Source: Bradyrhizobium hereditatis
GTDB lineage: Bacteria; Pseudomonadota; Alphaproteobacteria; Rhizobiales; Xanthobacteraceae
Direction of reading: 5' to 3'
NCBI RefSeq assembly: GCF_020329435.1
Contig: NZ_JAGKJK010000027.1
Location: forward strand, 1-49,983
Length of the DNA: 49,983 nt
Under the pieces are notes generated by a model. That model was not told the DNA's origin and did no database searches. It was given only the letters and a program-made list of their open reading frames with translations. Shown in pieces: positions 38,041-47,551 of the stretch. The stretch's first letter is position 1. Every line of letters starts with the position of its first letter. A program made the position numbers and the translations under genes.

Positions 38041-38607
38041 CGCAAGCTGGGCGCACGGCCGGCGCAAGTTCTTCGATCTGGCACGCTCAGCAAGGCGCCG
38101 ATCGCGGCCGAGGCGGTCAAGCGCATCGACGTCCTGTTCGCCATCGAGCGAGAGATCAACGGTCTCGCGCCGCAGGAGCGCCGGCACGTGCGCCAGGAGC
38201 GCAGTCGACCATTGATCACCGAACTGCACGCTTGGCTGCGCGAGCAGCGGGACAAGCTCTCCAGGAACAACGAGACGACCAAGGCGATCAACTACTGCCT
38301 CAGCCGCTGGGATGCATTCACCCGCTTCCTTGATGACGGGCGCCTGTGCATGTCGAACAACGCCGCCGAGCGCGAGCTACGGGCCGTCGCCGTGGGCAGA
38401 AGAAACTGGACCTTCGCCGGCTCCGACGAGGGCGGCCGGCGTGCGGCTGCGATCTACACCCTCATCGCCACCGCCAAGCTCAGCGACATCGATCCACAAG
38501 CTTGGCTCGCCGACGTGCTGGCTCGCCTGCCAGATTACCCGGCCAAACGCATCCACGAACTCCTGCCTTGGAATTGGCGGCTTCAGAGCATCGCTCACGC
38601 GGCTTGA
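38041..38607 (+). pseudogene. IS66-family transposase (TnpC) 3' half, split by a group II intron
   Basis: The plus strand starts in ASWAHGRRKFFDLA. After a frameshift near 38085 it continues AAEAVKRIDVLFAIEREING, LSRWDAFTRFLDDGRLCMSN, NAAERELRAVAVGRRNWTFA, GSDEGGRRAAAIYTLI and HELLPWNW to the stop at 38607. It includes the last catalytic Glu region. The 5' half is absent on the other side of the intron. Confidence 0.85.
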
Positions 38608-38644
38608 GCCTAATCAACCCTCCACCCAGAACGGCCTAACCGGG

Positions 38645-38664
38645 GGCCGTCACCGGATGCGTAC
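38645..38664. repeat. IS66 right terminal inverted repeat
   Basis: The sequence GGCCGTCACCGGATGCGTAC lies 40-60 bases after the transposase stop. It corresponds to the common IS66 end GTAAGC-x-TCCGGTGA read inward, and marks the original right boundary of this IS66 copy. Confidence 0.7.
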
Positions 38665-38975
38665 AAATCACCCGCAGCGAATACGAGCTATCGGCAAGGT
38701 CCCGAACCCGTTGAACTAATCTAGGTAGAAGAGTCCCCCGCATTGATCGCCGTGAAGCACACCGCTCACTTGCCGCCCAAGCAAGGGCGACATACGCCTC
38801 ATCGGTTTCCAGCAGACTTAGGTCGCCCCTGCAACGACTAGCGAGCCATGACTTACAACTAAGGCGCGCGAATAGAGATGGTCATCCACAGGTACGTGTC
38901 GCGCGGTTGAGCAACACGGTCCGCACCGCACGTCAAGCCGGCTGGAGCGACCCGGCGACCACCCTTGAATTTTCG
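38665..38975. other. Gap between IS66 end and LLM monooxygenase 2
   Basis: No gene, RNA or repeat recognised. Confidence 0.45.
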
Positions 38976-40328
38976 TTAGCGACTGCTTACACCTGCCTGC
39001 GCGAACCGATTAGGTGGCCGCTTGAGACTGAGGTTCTCTCTTAGGGTTTGTCCGGAGTATTTCGACCTGAATTTCCCTCGCCGACGCAATTCGGGAACGA
39101 CGAGCTCAACAAAATCTTTGAGACCGCCAGGAACAGTCGCTGGCAACACGTTAAATCCGTCAGCCGCATGTTGGTCAAATGTACCTACCATCGCGTCGGC
39201 AATTTCCTCTGGTGTTCCAACAATCATGAGATGCCCTTTGCTGTCCGATACCAATTGGATCAGTTGTCGCCAGGTCAATTTCTGACGTACGGCAACATCG
39301 ACTAGCAACTTCTGACGGCTCTGGATGGAATTCGTTTGCCGCAAAGTTTCCGGGACCAATGAGTCGAGATCCATTGAACGTAGATCGGTGACAGACCCCA
39401 GCCAAAGGTCTGCCGCCCCAATTTGAACGTCAATATGGGTATCTGATCGCAGTCTTTGAAGCTTCTCAGACGCTTCTTGCTTAGTTCTCCCAACTATCGG
39501 AACAATGCCCGGCATGATTAGCACCTGATCGTCCTGCCGTCCAAATGCTCGCGCTTTCTGTTTGAGATTTGCGTAGTATCGCTTACCGTTCTCGAGAGAC
39601 GGCTCGGCGGTGAACACGACCTCGGCGAGTTCTGCAGCGAACTCTATTCCTGCATTGGATGCGCCCGCCTGAACCAACACGGGGTATCCTTGCGGAGGCC
39701 TAGCGCTGTTCAAGGGCCCTCTCACAGAATAATAGTTTCCCCTGTGATTAAGCACATGCAGCTTCGAAGTATCCGTGTAAATACCAGCTTGCTTGTCGCG
39801 AACGAAGGCGTCGTCCTGCCAAGTGTCCCAAAGACCCTTGACTACTTCTACGAACTCCCTCGCTCGAGCGTAACGCGTGTCGTGATCTGGAAGTCGCTTT
39901 TCGCCAAAATTTTGGGCTTCGGGATCCATGGCAGAGGTGACAATGTTCCAGGCCGCGCGTCCTTGCGATAGGTGGTCAAGTGATGCGAACAACCGCGCAA
40001 GATGGTAAGGTTGATAGTAGGTCGTTGTCGCTGTCGCAACAAGGCCGATGTCCTGTGTTCGCGATGAAAGCGCCGACAACAACGTAATTGGCTCGAAACC
40101 GTCGTTACGACCTACACGAGCCATGGTTGCGTGATCATCTATTACGCCTTGGTGATCGGCGAGAAATACGAAGTGAAAGGCCGCACCTTCCGCAAGTCTC
40201 GTAAGACCTACAAAATGGTCAATATCAACTCCACCATTAGCTGGTGCGCTCGGATCGCGCCAAGCGCCTTCATGATATCCCACCCGGGCGAGATACAGTC
40301 CGAGCTTCATTTCATCGTTGGCTCGCAT
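38976..40328 (-). CDS. LLM-class flavin-dependent monooxygenase (NtaA/SnaA/DszA type), paralogue 2
   Basis: A 450-aa protein, very similar throughout to paralogue 1 at 17461-18819. Shared blocks include NDGFEPITLLSALSSRTQ, GLVATATTTY-QPYHLAR, RAAWNIVTSA, KEFVEVVKGLWDTW and RPPQGYPV-VQAG. Differences concentrate in the first 70 residues (GLYLARVGYHEGAWRDP) and around the stretch after NIVTSA (MDPEAQNFGEKR), which in this family lie near the substrate pocket. I chose ATG 40328 by alignment to paralogue 1 and GGAGACAAGGC upstream; the frame is open to 40394. It is monocistronic in an IS-free patch. It needs reduced FMN from a reductase not seen here. Intact. Confidence 0.93.
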   Translation of the reverse strand: MRANDEMKLGLYLARVGYHEGAWRDPSAPANGGVDIDHFVGLTRLAEGAAFHFVFLADHQGVIDDHATMARVGRNDGFEPITLLSALSSRTQDIGLVATATTTYYQPYHLARLFASLDHLSQGRAAWNIVTSAMDPEAQNFGEKRLPDHDTRYARAREFVEVVKGLWDTWQDDAFVRDKQAGIYTDTSKLHVLNHRGNYYSVRGPLNSARPPQGYPVLVQAGASNAGIEFAAELAEVVFTAEPSLENGKRYYANLKQKARAFGRQDDQVLIMPGIVPIVGRTKQEASEKLQRLRSDTHIDVQIGAADLWLGSVTDLRSMDLDSLVPETLRQTNSIQSRQKLLVDVAVRQKLTWRQLIQLVSDSKGHLMIVGTPEEIADAMVGTFDQHAADGFNVLPATVPGGLKDFVELVVPELRRRGKFRSKYSGQTLRENLSLKRPPNRFAQAGVSSR

Positions 40329-41832
40329 GCCTTGTCTCCGTTCAATTGGACTATTCTTGCGTGCTGCGTTCGGCTGGCAGAAAAAGAGGCTCACCCCAGA
40401 TTGTCGTTGCCACCATAGATCTCAACGAGAGGGGCTCGAAGAACTCGCTGCAGCGCCTATCGTATGGACCATTGCTGAGCTCACGAAGAGCCCTAGCAAA
40501 GCACTGCAAGCAGTCTGCTTTTTCTGGAATTCCGAGAGAATGGTTGTCACAGGAGGCAAATGCCGGTTACAGTTCACGGAGCGCATCTCCCAATTGGCTC
40601 CACTTACTTACCTAAGAATTGACGATAACGGACCTACCAAGTGTGATGGGTATTCCAGATAGAGTGTCTTGTGCCCGCTGTTTAGACGCGCGATGCTCCG
40701 ACAACTGCACTGCTTCGATGTGCTCTTTCCGGCCAGCGGGAGTCGGGAACGAGAAGCGTTAGGGGCGCGGCTGATTGATGCTGCCTCGGCGTCGCGGAAT
40801 AGTAGACGGCCACAGGCTTCTCATCCGAGCCCCATATCGTTCGCTGCATTTACCTGCGATAGTTCCGCGACAAAGCACCGGAGCGCTCCCAAGCATTGGC
40901 GCCGCCCAATGGGCTGAGGAACCTCACTATGTCATGTCAGCGTTTCCGAGGGTCGGAGCACGAGCCTTAGGTAATAACGCAGGCATTGGCTAACGATTGA
41001 TTTTCGTCGAGTGCGGCGGCGCAACAACATGGAGCTTTGGCACGTCAGCTCTAACCTAGCCTAAGCCTAGTGGCAGGTGGCATGACCTGTGTAAGGGCAT
41101 GTCGGGTCCATTACAGAATTTGAATTAGCACTCAGGCCTATGGTCACCTTGGCTGCTCACATGGATGCATATCGATAATTGATATCGTTGTCCCGGAGCG
41201 GCATCGGATGCCGAGGGTCGCTGTGATGGCTAGTACGATTGTTGTCTTCAGTTCGCGCTAGCGTCGCGCGCAAATTCGAATGCTGGAACGACGGTATCTT
41301 TCTCAATGCTCCCTTGCGCACCACATCATCGCGCCAATCGATCGATACCTCATCCAGTTGCCGTCGTCCGTTGCGCGAAAATCGGTGATCGATCTGTTTC
41401 GGCGCGGCGGCACATTGAAACCCAGGGCAAGGTGACGGAGTTGCTCTCCTGAGAATGCGAGCAACCGCTACACGCAGGCTCCGACCAGGTTCACGCCGAT
41501 GACGCGCCCTAAGCGTGTGACGCGCAGCTGCACAGTACTGCTTGTATGTCCTCCGGCCATCGGGAATTGGAGCCGCAAAGGGATTGATCTCGAGGAAAGA
41601 AGGCATGCTTTGGGTGTCATGGCTTCCATGGGATAAGATAGCCGGACCAAAATCGATACCAGATTCTCCCTCGGACTTACGAGACAGGCAGCCGGCCATG
41701 ACTTACTGTCGAACAGGGCGAAATTGCAAAATTCGCGTTGCCAATGATTCTGGCGCAGGTTGGGCAGATCGTGATGACGACGACTGATCTTGCCTTCTTG
41801 CCCCGGCTTGAGCTGCGTAATCCGATGCAAGC
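40329..41832. other. 1.5-kb region without intact gene
   Basis: It holds the leader of LLM monooxygenase 2 and then unassigned sequence up to the IS21 end repeats. A long minus-strand open frame crosses 41468-42808 but spans several different elements in wrong frames and is not a gene. No regulatory motif was confirmed. Confidence 0.45.
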
Positions 41833-41924
41833 CGGCCACTGATTCCGACGCAATCCGGCCGCCGATTCCGACGGAAGTCGGCCACCCGTTCCGATCGAAG
41901 CCGGCCACCCTGTTGAGACCGGCC
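41833..41924. repeat. IS21 end repeats (set a): four tandem 23-bp units
   Basis: CGGCC recurs at 41833, 41856, 41879 and 41902, exactly 23 bases apart, with an ATTCCGA-like core in each unit. Multiple terminal repeats of this kind are typical transposase-binding sites at IS21 ends. The istA gene starts about 72 bases after the last unit. Confidence 0.8.
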
Positions 41925-41996
41925 TGAGGCTCTCGAAGACGGCGATCGAATCGCGGACCACCCCCCTTTGCGGCCAAGCAAGGGGAGAGAGCGCCG

Positions 41997-42324
41997 ATGC
42001 GGAAGGTTCGAGAAGTTTTGAGACTGCGGCACGCCCTTGGCGTGAGCGAGCGGCAGATCGCCGTCACCGTCGGCATCAGCCGATCGACGGTTGGCGAGTA
42101 TCTGCGGCGGGCTGCCGTGATCGGCATCACTTGGCCGGTGCCGGAAGGGATGGACGACGGCGAGCTCGAGCGCCGACTGTTCACGCCGCCGACATTCGAG
42201 GAGAAGCCGGCGCGGCCGTTGCCCGACTGGACCCAGGTGCACCGGGAACTGAAGCGGCGCAGCGTCACGCTGCTGCTGCTGTGGGAGGTCGCGCGGAGCA
42301 CGCCGACGGCTATGGCTACAGCCG
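41997..42324 (+). pseudogene. istA: IS21-family transposase IstA, 5' part (a), broken by RIT-1
   Basis: It starts MRKVREVLRLRHALGVSERQ and has an HTH (IAVTVGISRSTVGEYLRRA), then ELERRLFTPPTFEEKPARPL and HRELKRRSVTLLLLWE. After a frameshift near 42287 it reads AEHADGYGYS. The reading stops inside the next Arg codon (AGCCG), where the RIT-1 terminus begins. The IstA catalytic core and istB are absent on the other side. About 110 of some 500 residues remain. Confidence 0.85.
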
Positions 42325-42407
42325 TTATGTTGCGGCCAGATTTATGTTGTCGCTGCTGGAGTGAGCCAAGGATTTCGCCAACTTCCTCGGGTCGCCCCGC
42401 AACATAA
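42325..42407 (+). repeat. RIT-1 left terminal unit
   Basis: The 83-bp end. The outer motif TTATGTTGCGG is at 42325-42335, a second TTATGTTG at 42342-42349 (17 bases later), and an exact inverted copy CCGCAACATAA at 42397-42407. The ritC stop lies 16 bases further in. These paired motifs are probable recombinase core and accessory binding sites. Confidence 0.85.
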
Positions 42408-42423
42408 GAGTGTGACCTTCGGC

Positions 42424-43353
42424 CTACAGGGCCTTCAGGAAGCCCATCAACGACGGGAGAGAGGGTTGCCGAGGCGGGCGGCCTCAGGCTGCTGATATCG
42501 ACCCTGGCTAACGCCTCTGCTTTCATCTCCAGGTCGACTTCAGCATAGATGTGCGTGGTGTCTAATGACACGTGGCCCAGCCAGGCACGGATCGTGTTGA
42601 TGTCGACGCCGGCGCGCAGCAGGCACACGGCCGTTGTGTGCCGAACCGTATGTGGGCTCACGCGCTTCGTCGCCAACGTCGGCACCGTTTCGCCCGCCAT
42701 AGCGGCATATTGCGTCACGAGACGGCGTACTCCGAAGCGCGTCAAAGGCTGGTTCGTCCGCCCAAGAAAGACCGCTTCACCTTCAACGAAGTTGCCGTCG
42801 TTGACCACAATGGACCGATTCTGACCTTGTTTCCCTTGCCGTGAAGTCGCACTGACGGGGACGCACCCAGTTGGAGATTGCCGACCGTCAATCTTGCTGC
42901 CTCATCGGCCGCGCACCCCAAGACTCGTGCGTCTGTCAGGTTGGTTTAGCAACGCGTCCATCTCGGCCTTTTCGAGGTATCCGATCGCGGTCTTGGCCGT
43001 CTTCTTGAACGGCGCTGCCCGTATCTCGGAGCACCAGGCCAGGTGGACCGGCGAACGCGTCCCGATAAAGCGCGCCAGTGAATGGATGGTCGCCAGCCGT
43101 TGGTTGCGGGTGACCTCGCTGCACTGGCGATCGCGCTCCAGGTGGTCCAGGAACTTGCGGACGACTTCCGGCGTCAGCTCTTCCACGGTCATGCGATCGA
43201 TGGCGCAGCCTCCCTGCTTGCTGGCAAACGGCAGCAACAATGTCAGCGTGTCGCGGTAGCTGGCTTGGGTGTTGGGGAAAGATTGCGCTCGGCGACCAGA
43301 TGTTCCAGCAAGAACCGCCGGATCCACGGACCAAGCAGGCTCTTATCCTTCAT
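42424..43353 (-). pseudogene. RIT-1 third tyrosine recombinase (RitC), frameshifted and internally deleted
   Basis: ATG 43353 overlaps the ritB stop by 11 bases. It begins MKDKSLLGPWIRRFLLEHLV. A base is missing near 43283, then NTQASYRDTLTLLLPFASKQ and RNQRLATIHSLARFIGTRSP follow. A deletion near 42895 removes the first catalytic Arg region (joining LGVRG to AARLTVGNLQLG), and another frame change precedes TNQPLTRFGVRRLV, HTVRHTTAVCLLRAGVDI (His/Arg), WLGHVSLDTTHIYAE (His and Tyr). The true end is SLMGFLKAL and a stop at 42424-42426. Confidence 0.85.
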
Positions 43354-44280
43354 GGTCGGCCTCCATCGCGTACAGAGCAAAGCGCTCGCTAGCCGCCTGG
43401 AGGAGATCCGGCGTCATCTGCAAATAGCGCTGGGTTGAACGGATATCGATGTGGCCAAGGTAGCTTGCGAGCTGCGGAAGCAGTCGCTGCACCTCCTGAC
43501 CGGAGCGATACCATGCGATCACCCGGTGCACCGCGGCTGTGTGGCGAATATCGTGCAGCCGTGGAGGTCGAGGCTCGCCGACAGGGCAACTGATTCCGGC
43601 GGCTCGGCGGACATCCTGAAACCAGGAGATGACCCGCACATAGTGCCACGATCGACTGCCGCGCGTAGTGAATAATGGAGATTCTTGCCCGCGCGACAGA
43701 GGGAGCCGGCGACGGCGCTCGACGTACTCGACCAATTCCTGGTTGAGCTTTGGTCCGATTGGCACGAGGCGCGTTTTGAAGAACTTCGTGTCACGGACGG
43801 TGATGACCTGATCGGTCAGATCCACGTCTTGCAAGACCAAACGAAGCGCCTCGCCAATGCGCATGCCGCTTCCGTACAGCAACAAGAGGAGCGTACGGTA
43901 CATAGCTGGCACGTGAGGGCGATGCCCAACCTTCAGGATCGAGGTCGCGTCCAACAGGCGGCGCAGTTCTTCCGTGGAATAAACATAGGGCGTTTGTTGC
44001 GGCGGTAGCTTTGGAAACGTTGTCGGCAGTGGGGAGGATGCCGCGTACCCGCGACTGATGGCGAATCTATAAAGGCCGCTCAGAACCCTATATCGCAGCA
44101 TCCAGGTGGCACTGAGCGATCCTTTGCCTTGGAGGAACTCGGCTACCGCCTCTGGGGTGACTTATCTCGATTGCCCATCGCTCGGCAGAACCTGCGGAGC
44201 AGAACGTCAGCGGACTCGAAACGCTCCCCCAGTGACCGCTGCTTGGCCAGATAGGCGTCGACAACATGGGTGAGCATCAT
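43343..44280 (-). pseudogene. RIT-1 second tyrosine recombinase (RitB), one frameshift
   Basis: The start ATGATG at 44280 overlaps the ritA stop (ATGA). It begins MMLTHVVDAYLAKQRSLGER. Two bases are lost near 44150, and the remainder from TPEAVAEFLQGKGSLSATWM to the stop at 43343 is open. Catalytic residues are all present: Arg in YGSGMRIGEALRL, His and Arg in LHDIRHTAAVHRVI, His in YLGHIDIRSTQRYLQM with the Tyr nucleophile. Apart from the frameshift this is the best-preserved gene of the trio. Confidence 0.87.
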
Positions 44281-45470
44281 TGGAGGCCTCCCAGGTCGAA
44301 CGCTCCGACCTCGCGAAGCGCCTGCATGTTCACCTTGGCGTAGATGCTGGTTGACGCCGCGCTGCGATGTCCCAAATGGTCCCCGATCTCCTCGACCGAC
44401 CTTCGGCAAGAAGCCGGGAGGCGCAGGCGTGGCGCAACGCATGGCCACCGCGGTGGGCAGCGTCGATTCCAAGTGCAACAAATCTGCGGTTAGCGACATC
44501 ATAGGTGCTCCCTGCCTTCAACGGTCGACGGGGCGCGTGCATCCAGAGGAACACTTCCGGGCACGATGATAGCGGCCGCACCGTGTCGATGTAGCGGGCG
44601 AGCGCCTCAGCCGCAAAGGGAACCAGCGGGTAGATCTGCGGCTGGCGGCGCTTCAGGCGGAAAAGCCGTAGCGTCCCACCGGGCCAGTCGATCTGATCGA
44701 GGCGCAATGCCGCCACTTCGCCGCTGCGCATCCCGTAGACCGCGAGCAACAGCAGGATCGCACGATCACCCAACATGCGCTGCACGTCGCACCAATCTGG
44801 GGCATACGGCAGCGACTCCTGACGATAGAGCCGAGGCCGGCAAATCGAGGCCGCGGTCCGTACACATTCCCCGCTCTGCCGCGTAGCGCAGAAATCCCCG
44901 CAAGGCAGAGGCTGTGCTGGCCACCGAAACGCGGGACCATCGTCCCGTCGCCTTGGCGACGAAATAGGCGTCGACGTCTTCAGGCTGAAGATCCCTGAGT
45001 TGCCGGTTGGTTTTGTCGCACCAGCGCAGGAAACTGCCGATTATCCGGCTCCATTGCTACACCGTCGATGGCGAGAATCCGCGCTCATTGCGCATCCATG
45101 TCACATACTGGTCGAGTTGGCTCTGGTACTGAAACACGACGGTTGGTTCACGCCACCAACCGAGAAATCGAAGCCAAGGTCGTCCGATGTCGACCACTCT
45201 TCGTGCTGCGGTGATAGCCCCCGTCAGGCGCAGACGCTCGGTCGCGATCCGTTGGAGCGCCTCGATATCGATGCCCTCCGAAGCATCTGGACCGAGATAT
45301 GCGGCAATCCGCAACAGCTCGTTCCGCTTGAGTCTAAGAGAAGCTGCGGTCGCGCCGCCTTCTGCACGGTGGCGAAGGTACCGGTACCGCTCGTCGGTGA
45401 ATGGCGCGTCATCACGGTGGGCACGGTCAAGAGGATGGAATAAATCGTCTGATCCATAGCAAGCCTCCAT
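44277..45470 (-). pseudogene. RIT-1 first tyrosine recombinase (RitA), nonsense codon, frameshifts, small deletion
   Basis: ATG 45470 begins MEACYGSDDLFHPLDRAHRD. The core-binding domain ends at RGFSPSTV then TAG at 45057-45059 where similar proteins continue with EQW. Reading on, QWSRIIGSFLRWCDKTNRQL and SALRGFLRYAAERGMCTDRG follow, then a frameshift before RLYRQESLPYAPDWCDVQRM, a short gap, then the catalytic part with VYGMRSGEVAALRL and HALRHACASRLLAEG. A last frameshift near 44405 precedes GDHLGHRSAASTSIYAKVN (His, Tyr). The stop overlaps the ritB start. Confidence 0.85.
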
Positions 45471-45501
45471 TGGACAAATGGTTCGCTACCCAGACGTCGA
45501 A

Positions 45502-45585
45502 TTATATTGCGTGAACAATGCCCACAGTGTTCAGGCTCCCCGCAATTATAGCTCCTTGCACAACATAAATCTGACCGCAACATAA
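45502..45585 (-). repeat. RIT-1 right terminal unit
   Basis: The 84-bp end, read inward on the minus strand: outer TTATGTTGCGG at 45575-45585, a second TTATGTTG 17 bases further in (45561-45568), and an inner inverted TTATATTGCG at 45502-45511. It also holds a small palindrome GAACA...TGTTC. Organisation and length match the left end and the second element at 49.6 kb. Confidence 0.85.
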
Positions 45586-45950
45586 CAGGTGTAACCGTAA
45601 CCGTCGGGATGGGCCGTCCGGTATTCCTGCCAAAGCAGCGTCAGCGTCACGCCCTTGCGCTTGAGCTCCTGCGCCACCCGCGGCCACTCGGGCTCGCTCA
45701 AGTCCTGCGGAGGCCGCGCGACCCGCCGGAACAGAGCCCGCTGCAATGCCGCCTCGCTCTCGTAAATCGCCGGCAGCGGCCAGCTCAAACCCGCTTCACG
45801 CGCCCGCAGCAGGTAGGTGGCAACCGAGGTCTTGCTGATCTGCAGCCGTTCCGAGATCGCCCGAACCGACAGGTCTTGCTCGTACGTCAGCCTTAGGATC
45901 GATCGTAGGTCCTTGACGGTGGTTCGTTTCGCTTGCTTCCGTCTCGGCAT
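45586..45950 (-). pseudogene. istA: IS21-family transposase IstA, 5' part (b), broken by RIT-1
   Basis: ATG 45950 has GAGAGG about 6 bases upstream. The protein begins MPRRKQAKRTTVKDLRSILR, with HTH LSVRAISERLQISKTSVATY, ESEAALQRALFRRVARPPQD, and AQELKRKGVTLTLLWQEYR. It ends at AHPDGYGYT followed by a broken Trp codon (ACCTG), exactly where the RIT-1 terminus begins. It is clearly divergent from fragment (a) and points toward it, so the two are not halves of one gene. Confidence 0.87.
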
Positions 45951-46019
45951 CGCCCCTCTCAAACTCAGTCTGATAGGGAACATTGCCTGAACGGCGCTCC
46001 CGAAAACCAACCCCATAAA

Positions 46020-46111
46020 CTGTCCGCGAATTAGCGGAATCCCTGTCCCGGAATTACTGAAATCGCTGTCCGCGAATTACCGAAATGGCTGTCCGAGAAT
46101 TGCCGAAACAC
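46020..46111. repeat. IS21 end repeats (set b): four tandem 23-bp units
   Basis: CTGTCC recurs at 46020, 46043, 46066 and 46089, exactly 23 bases apart, each followed by a GAATTRCYGAA-like core. istA (b) starts about 70 bases away, the same geometry as for set a. Confidence 0.85.
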
Positions 46112-47551
46112 GCACGAAACACAAGATTACCGCAAACCGACGCCCTTTTCGCTCACGAGAAGACGGGCGAGGAGCAATGAAACGATGCAAGCACATCTTC
46201 GGGTGCCTTGTCCTTCAAGCGGAGCGCACTTGCCTTGAAGAAGCCGTGCAGAGCCGGAAGTGAGACCTCCGTGTTGGAGATCTCCCCACGGTAATGGTGG
46301 GCAAGTTTCGCTTCGGCCGCAAAGCGATCTTTGTAGAGCTCCCAAACACCGCCACGATATCTTCATCAACATACCCGAGCGCAATGGGAGCCATCACTTT
46401 GCCGGCAATGCGCCGGTCTCCCCCAGCCGGTCTAGTTCACTCTATTATACGGTCCGAAGTGATGACCAGCCACAGCATAAGCGCGCCCTTGATCGGGAAC
46501 AGGCATTTAGGAATCGGGCGCCACGGGGTTCTACACAGTATGGACGTGGAAACATGCCGCCGCCCACGCCAGGCAGAATCGGGCTGTTTGGCTTTGCAAA
46601 GGGACTGGTGCAGTATGAGGAGGCCACATGGCCGGTCACGTGCGGACCGCTTCTATAACGAAAGCCTTTGCCGTCCATGTCCGTCGCGCGAATTGAGCAA
46701 GCCCTCGGCATGCTGTTCAAGATACGGGTCCCTCTGAGATTGATAAGCGCCGCCTCACTGAGGAACTGGAAATTCGACTCTACGTCCCCCTCCCTGCCGT
46801 CGATACGAACACATCAAGTCCGGGCAACCACACCGTGCTCCGCCAAAGCGCGAGCAATTGCATTGAGATTGTCGATGGCTTGATACCTCGATTGTTTTGC
46901 CGCTTCTCCTGCTCGATACTAAGCCGTCAGTCCTCGATAAGAGCGACTTCTCCGTCATTTAATACCGCATGCGCGCATAGTGCCTGCATGCCTAAACGCC
47001 AGCAATTCGATTTATTTGCAAATCGAAGTTTCAAAACAGGCGAGCAGCAAGATTGGCTAAGGAGCGAAAAATCCCTCCGGCGAACTGATGCATGCCCGAA
47101 ACTCCAGTGATAGCTCTTCGGACGCCTATCGACGTCTCACCTCTGATTAGTAAGTGCCAGCCTCAACCATCCGGCGATCTTATAGTCGCCCAGCAGCTCG
47201 ACTCTCACACGCGTCTCCCATCCTTTCACCCTGACCCCTAGCACCGTGCAGGACTTGGGCAAGCACGAACGCAGGAATCCCTCGCGGTCTTGTGGCCGAA
47301 TGTCGCGTCGCAAACAGCTTGGCGGGCTAAAGAGCTCGAGTAGGCTTGGTTTGAGACAGCAGCATGCCCTGCGCCCAGCGAGCCAATATTCTAGTTCCGA
47401 CAGGCATGCAGATCCTGCCTCTTTCGCGAAAACTTTCATTCAAAGGGCGGACGTAGGGTTGGCGCGATACCGGACAACGGCAGCAGAGCCCTCCAGTTCT
47501 AGAGCAAATGCCGAGCGAGACGGTCATCTCTGTCTCTGCTAGAGTTTTCGG
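46112..47551. other. 1.4-kb region with decayed coding traces
   Basis: The minus strand at about 46150-46430 reads, with one frameshift, ALPAKVMAPIALGYVDEDIV, ELYKDRFAAEAKLAHHYRGE and LPALHGFFKASALRLKDKAP. That is coherent protein-like text of unknown family. A second minus-strand stretch at 46800-46890 (YQAIDNLNAIARALAEHGVV) is also protein-like. No family was recognised and no intact gene exists here. Confidence 0.4.

Larger units (their letters stand above)
42325..45585 (-). mobile_element. RIT-1: recombinase-in-trio element, decayed
   Basis: 3261 bp carrying three tyrosine recombinase genes in one direction (ritA, ritB, ritC), overlapping at their junctions, between inverted terminal repeats. 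The outermost 25 bases of the two ends match at 24 positions. Each end is an 83-84 bp unit with inner inverted copies. All three genes carry disabling mutations. The name RIT is used as in published descriptions of three adjacent tyrosine recombinases. Both flanks are IS21 istA 5' fragments. Confidence 0.88.

Noticed and set aside
41468..42808. 446-codon minus-strand open frame
   Set aside because: Only its first 130 codons are the RitC C-terminus. The rest runs antisense through istA and IS21 end repeats, and the true RitC stop is in another frame at 42424.
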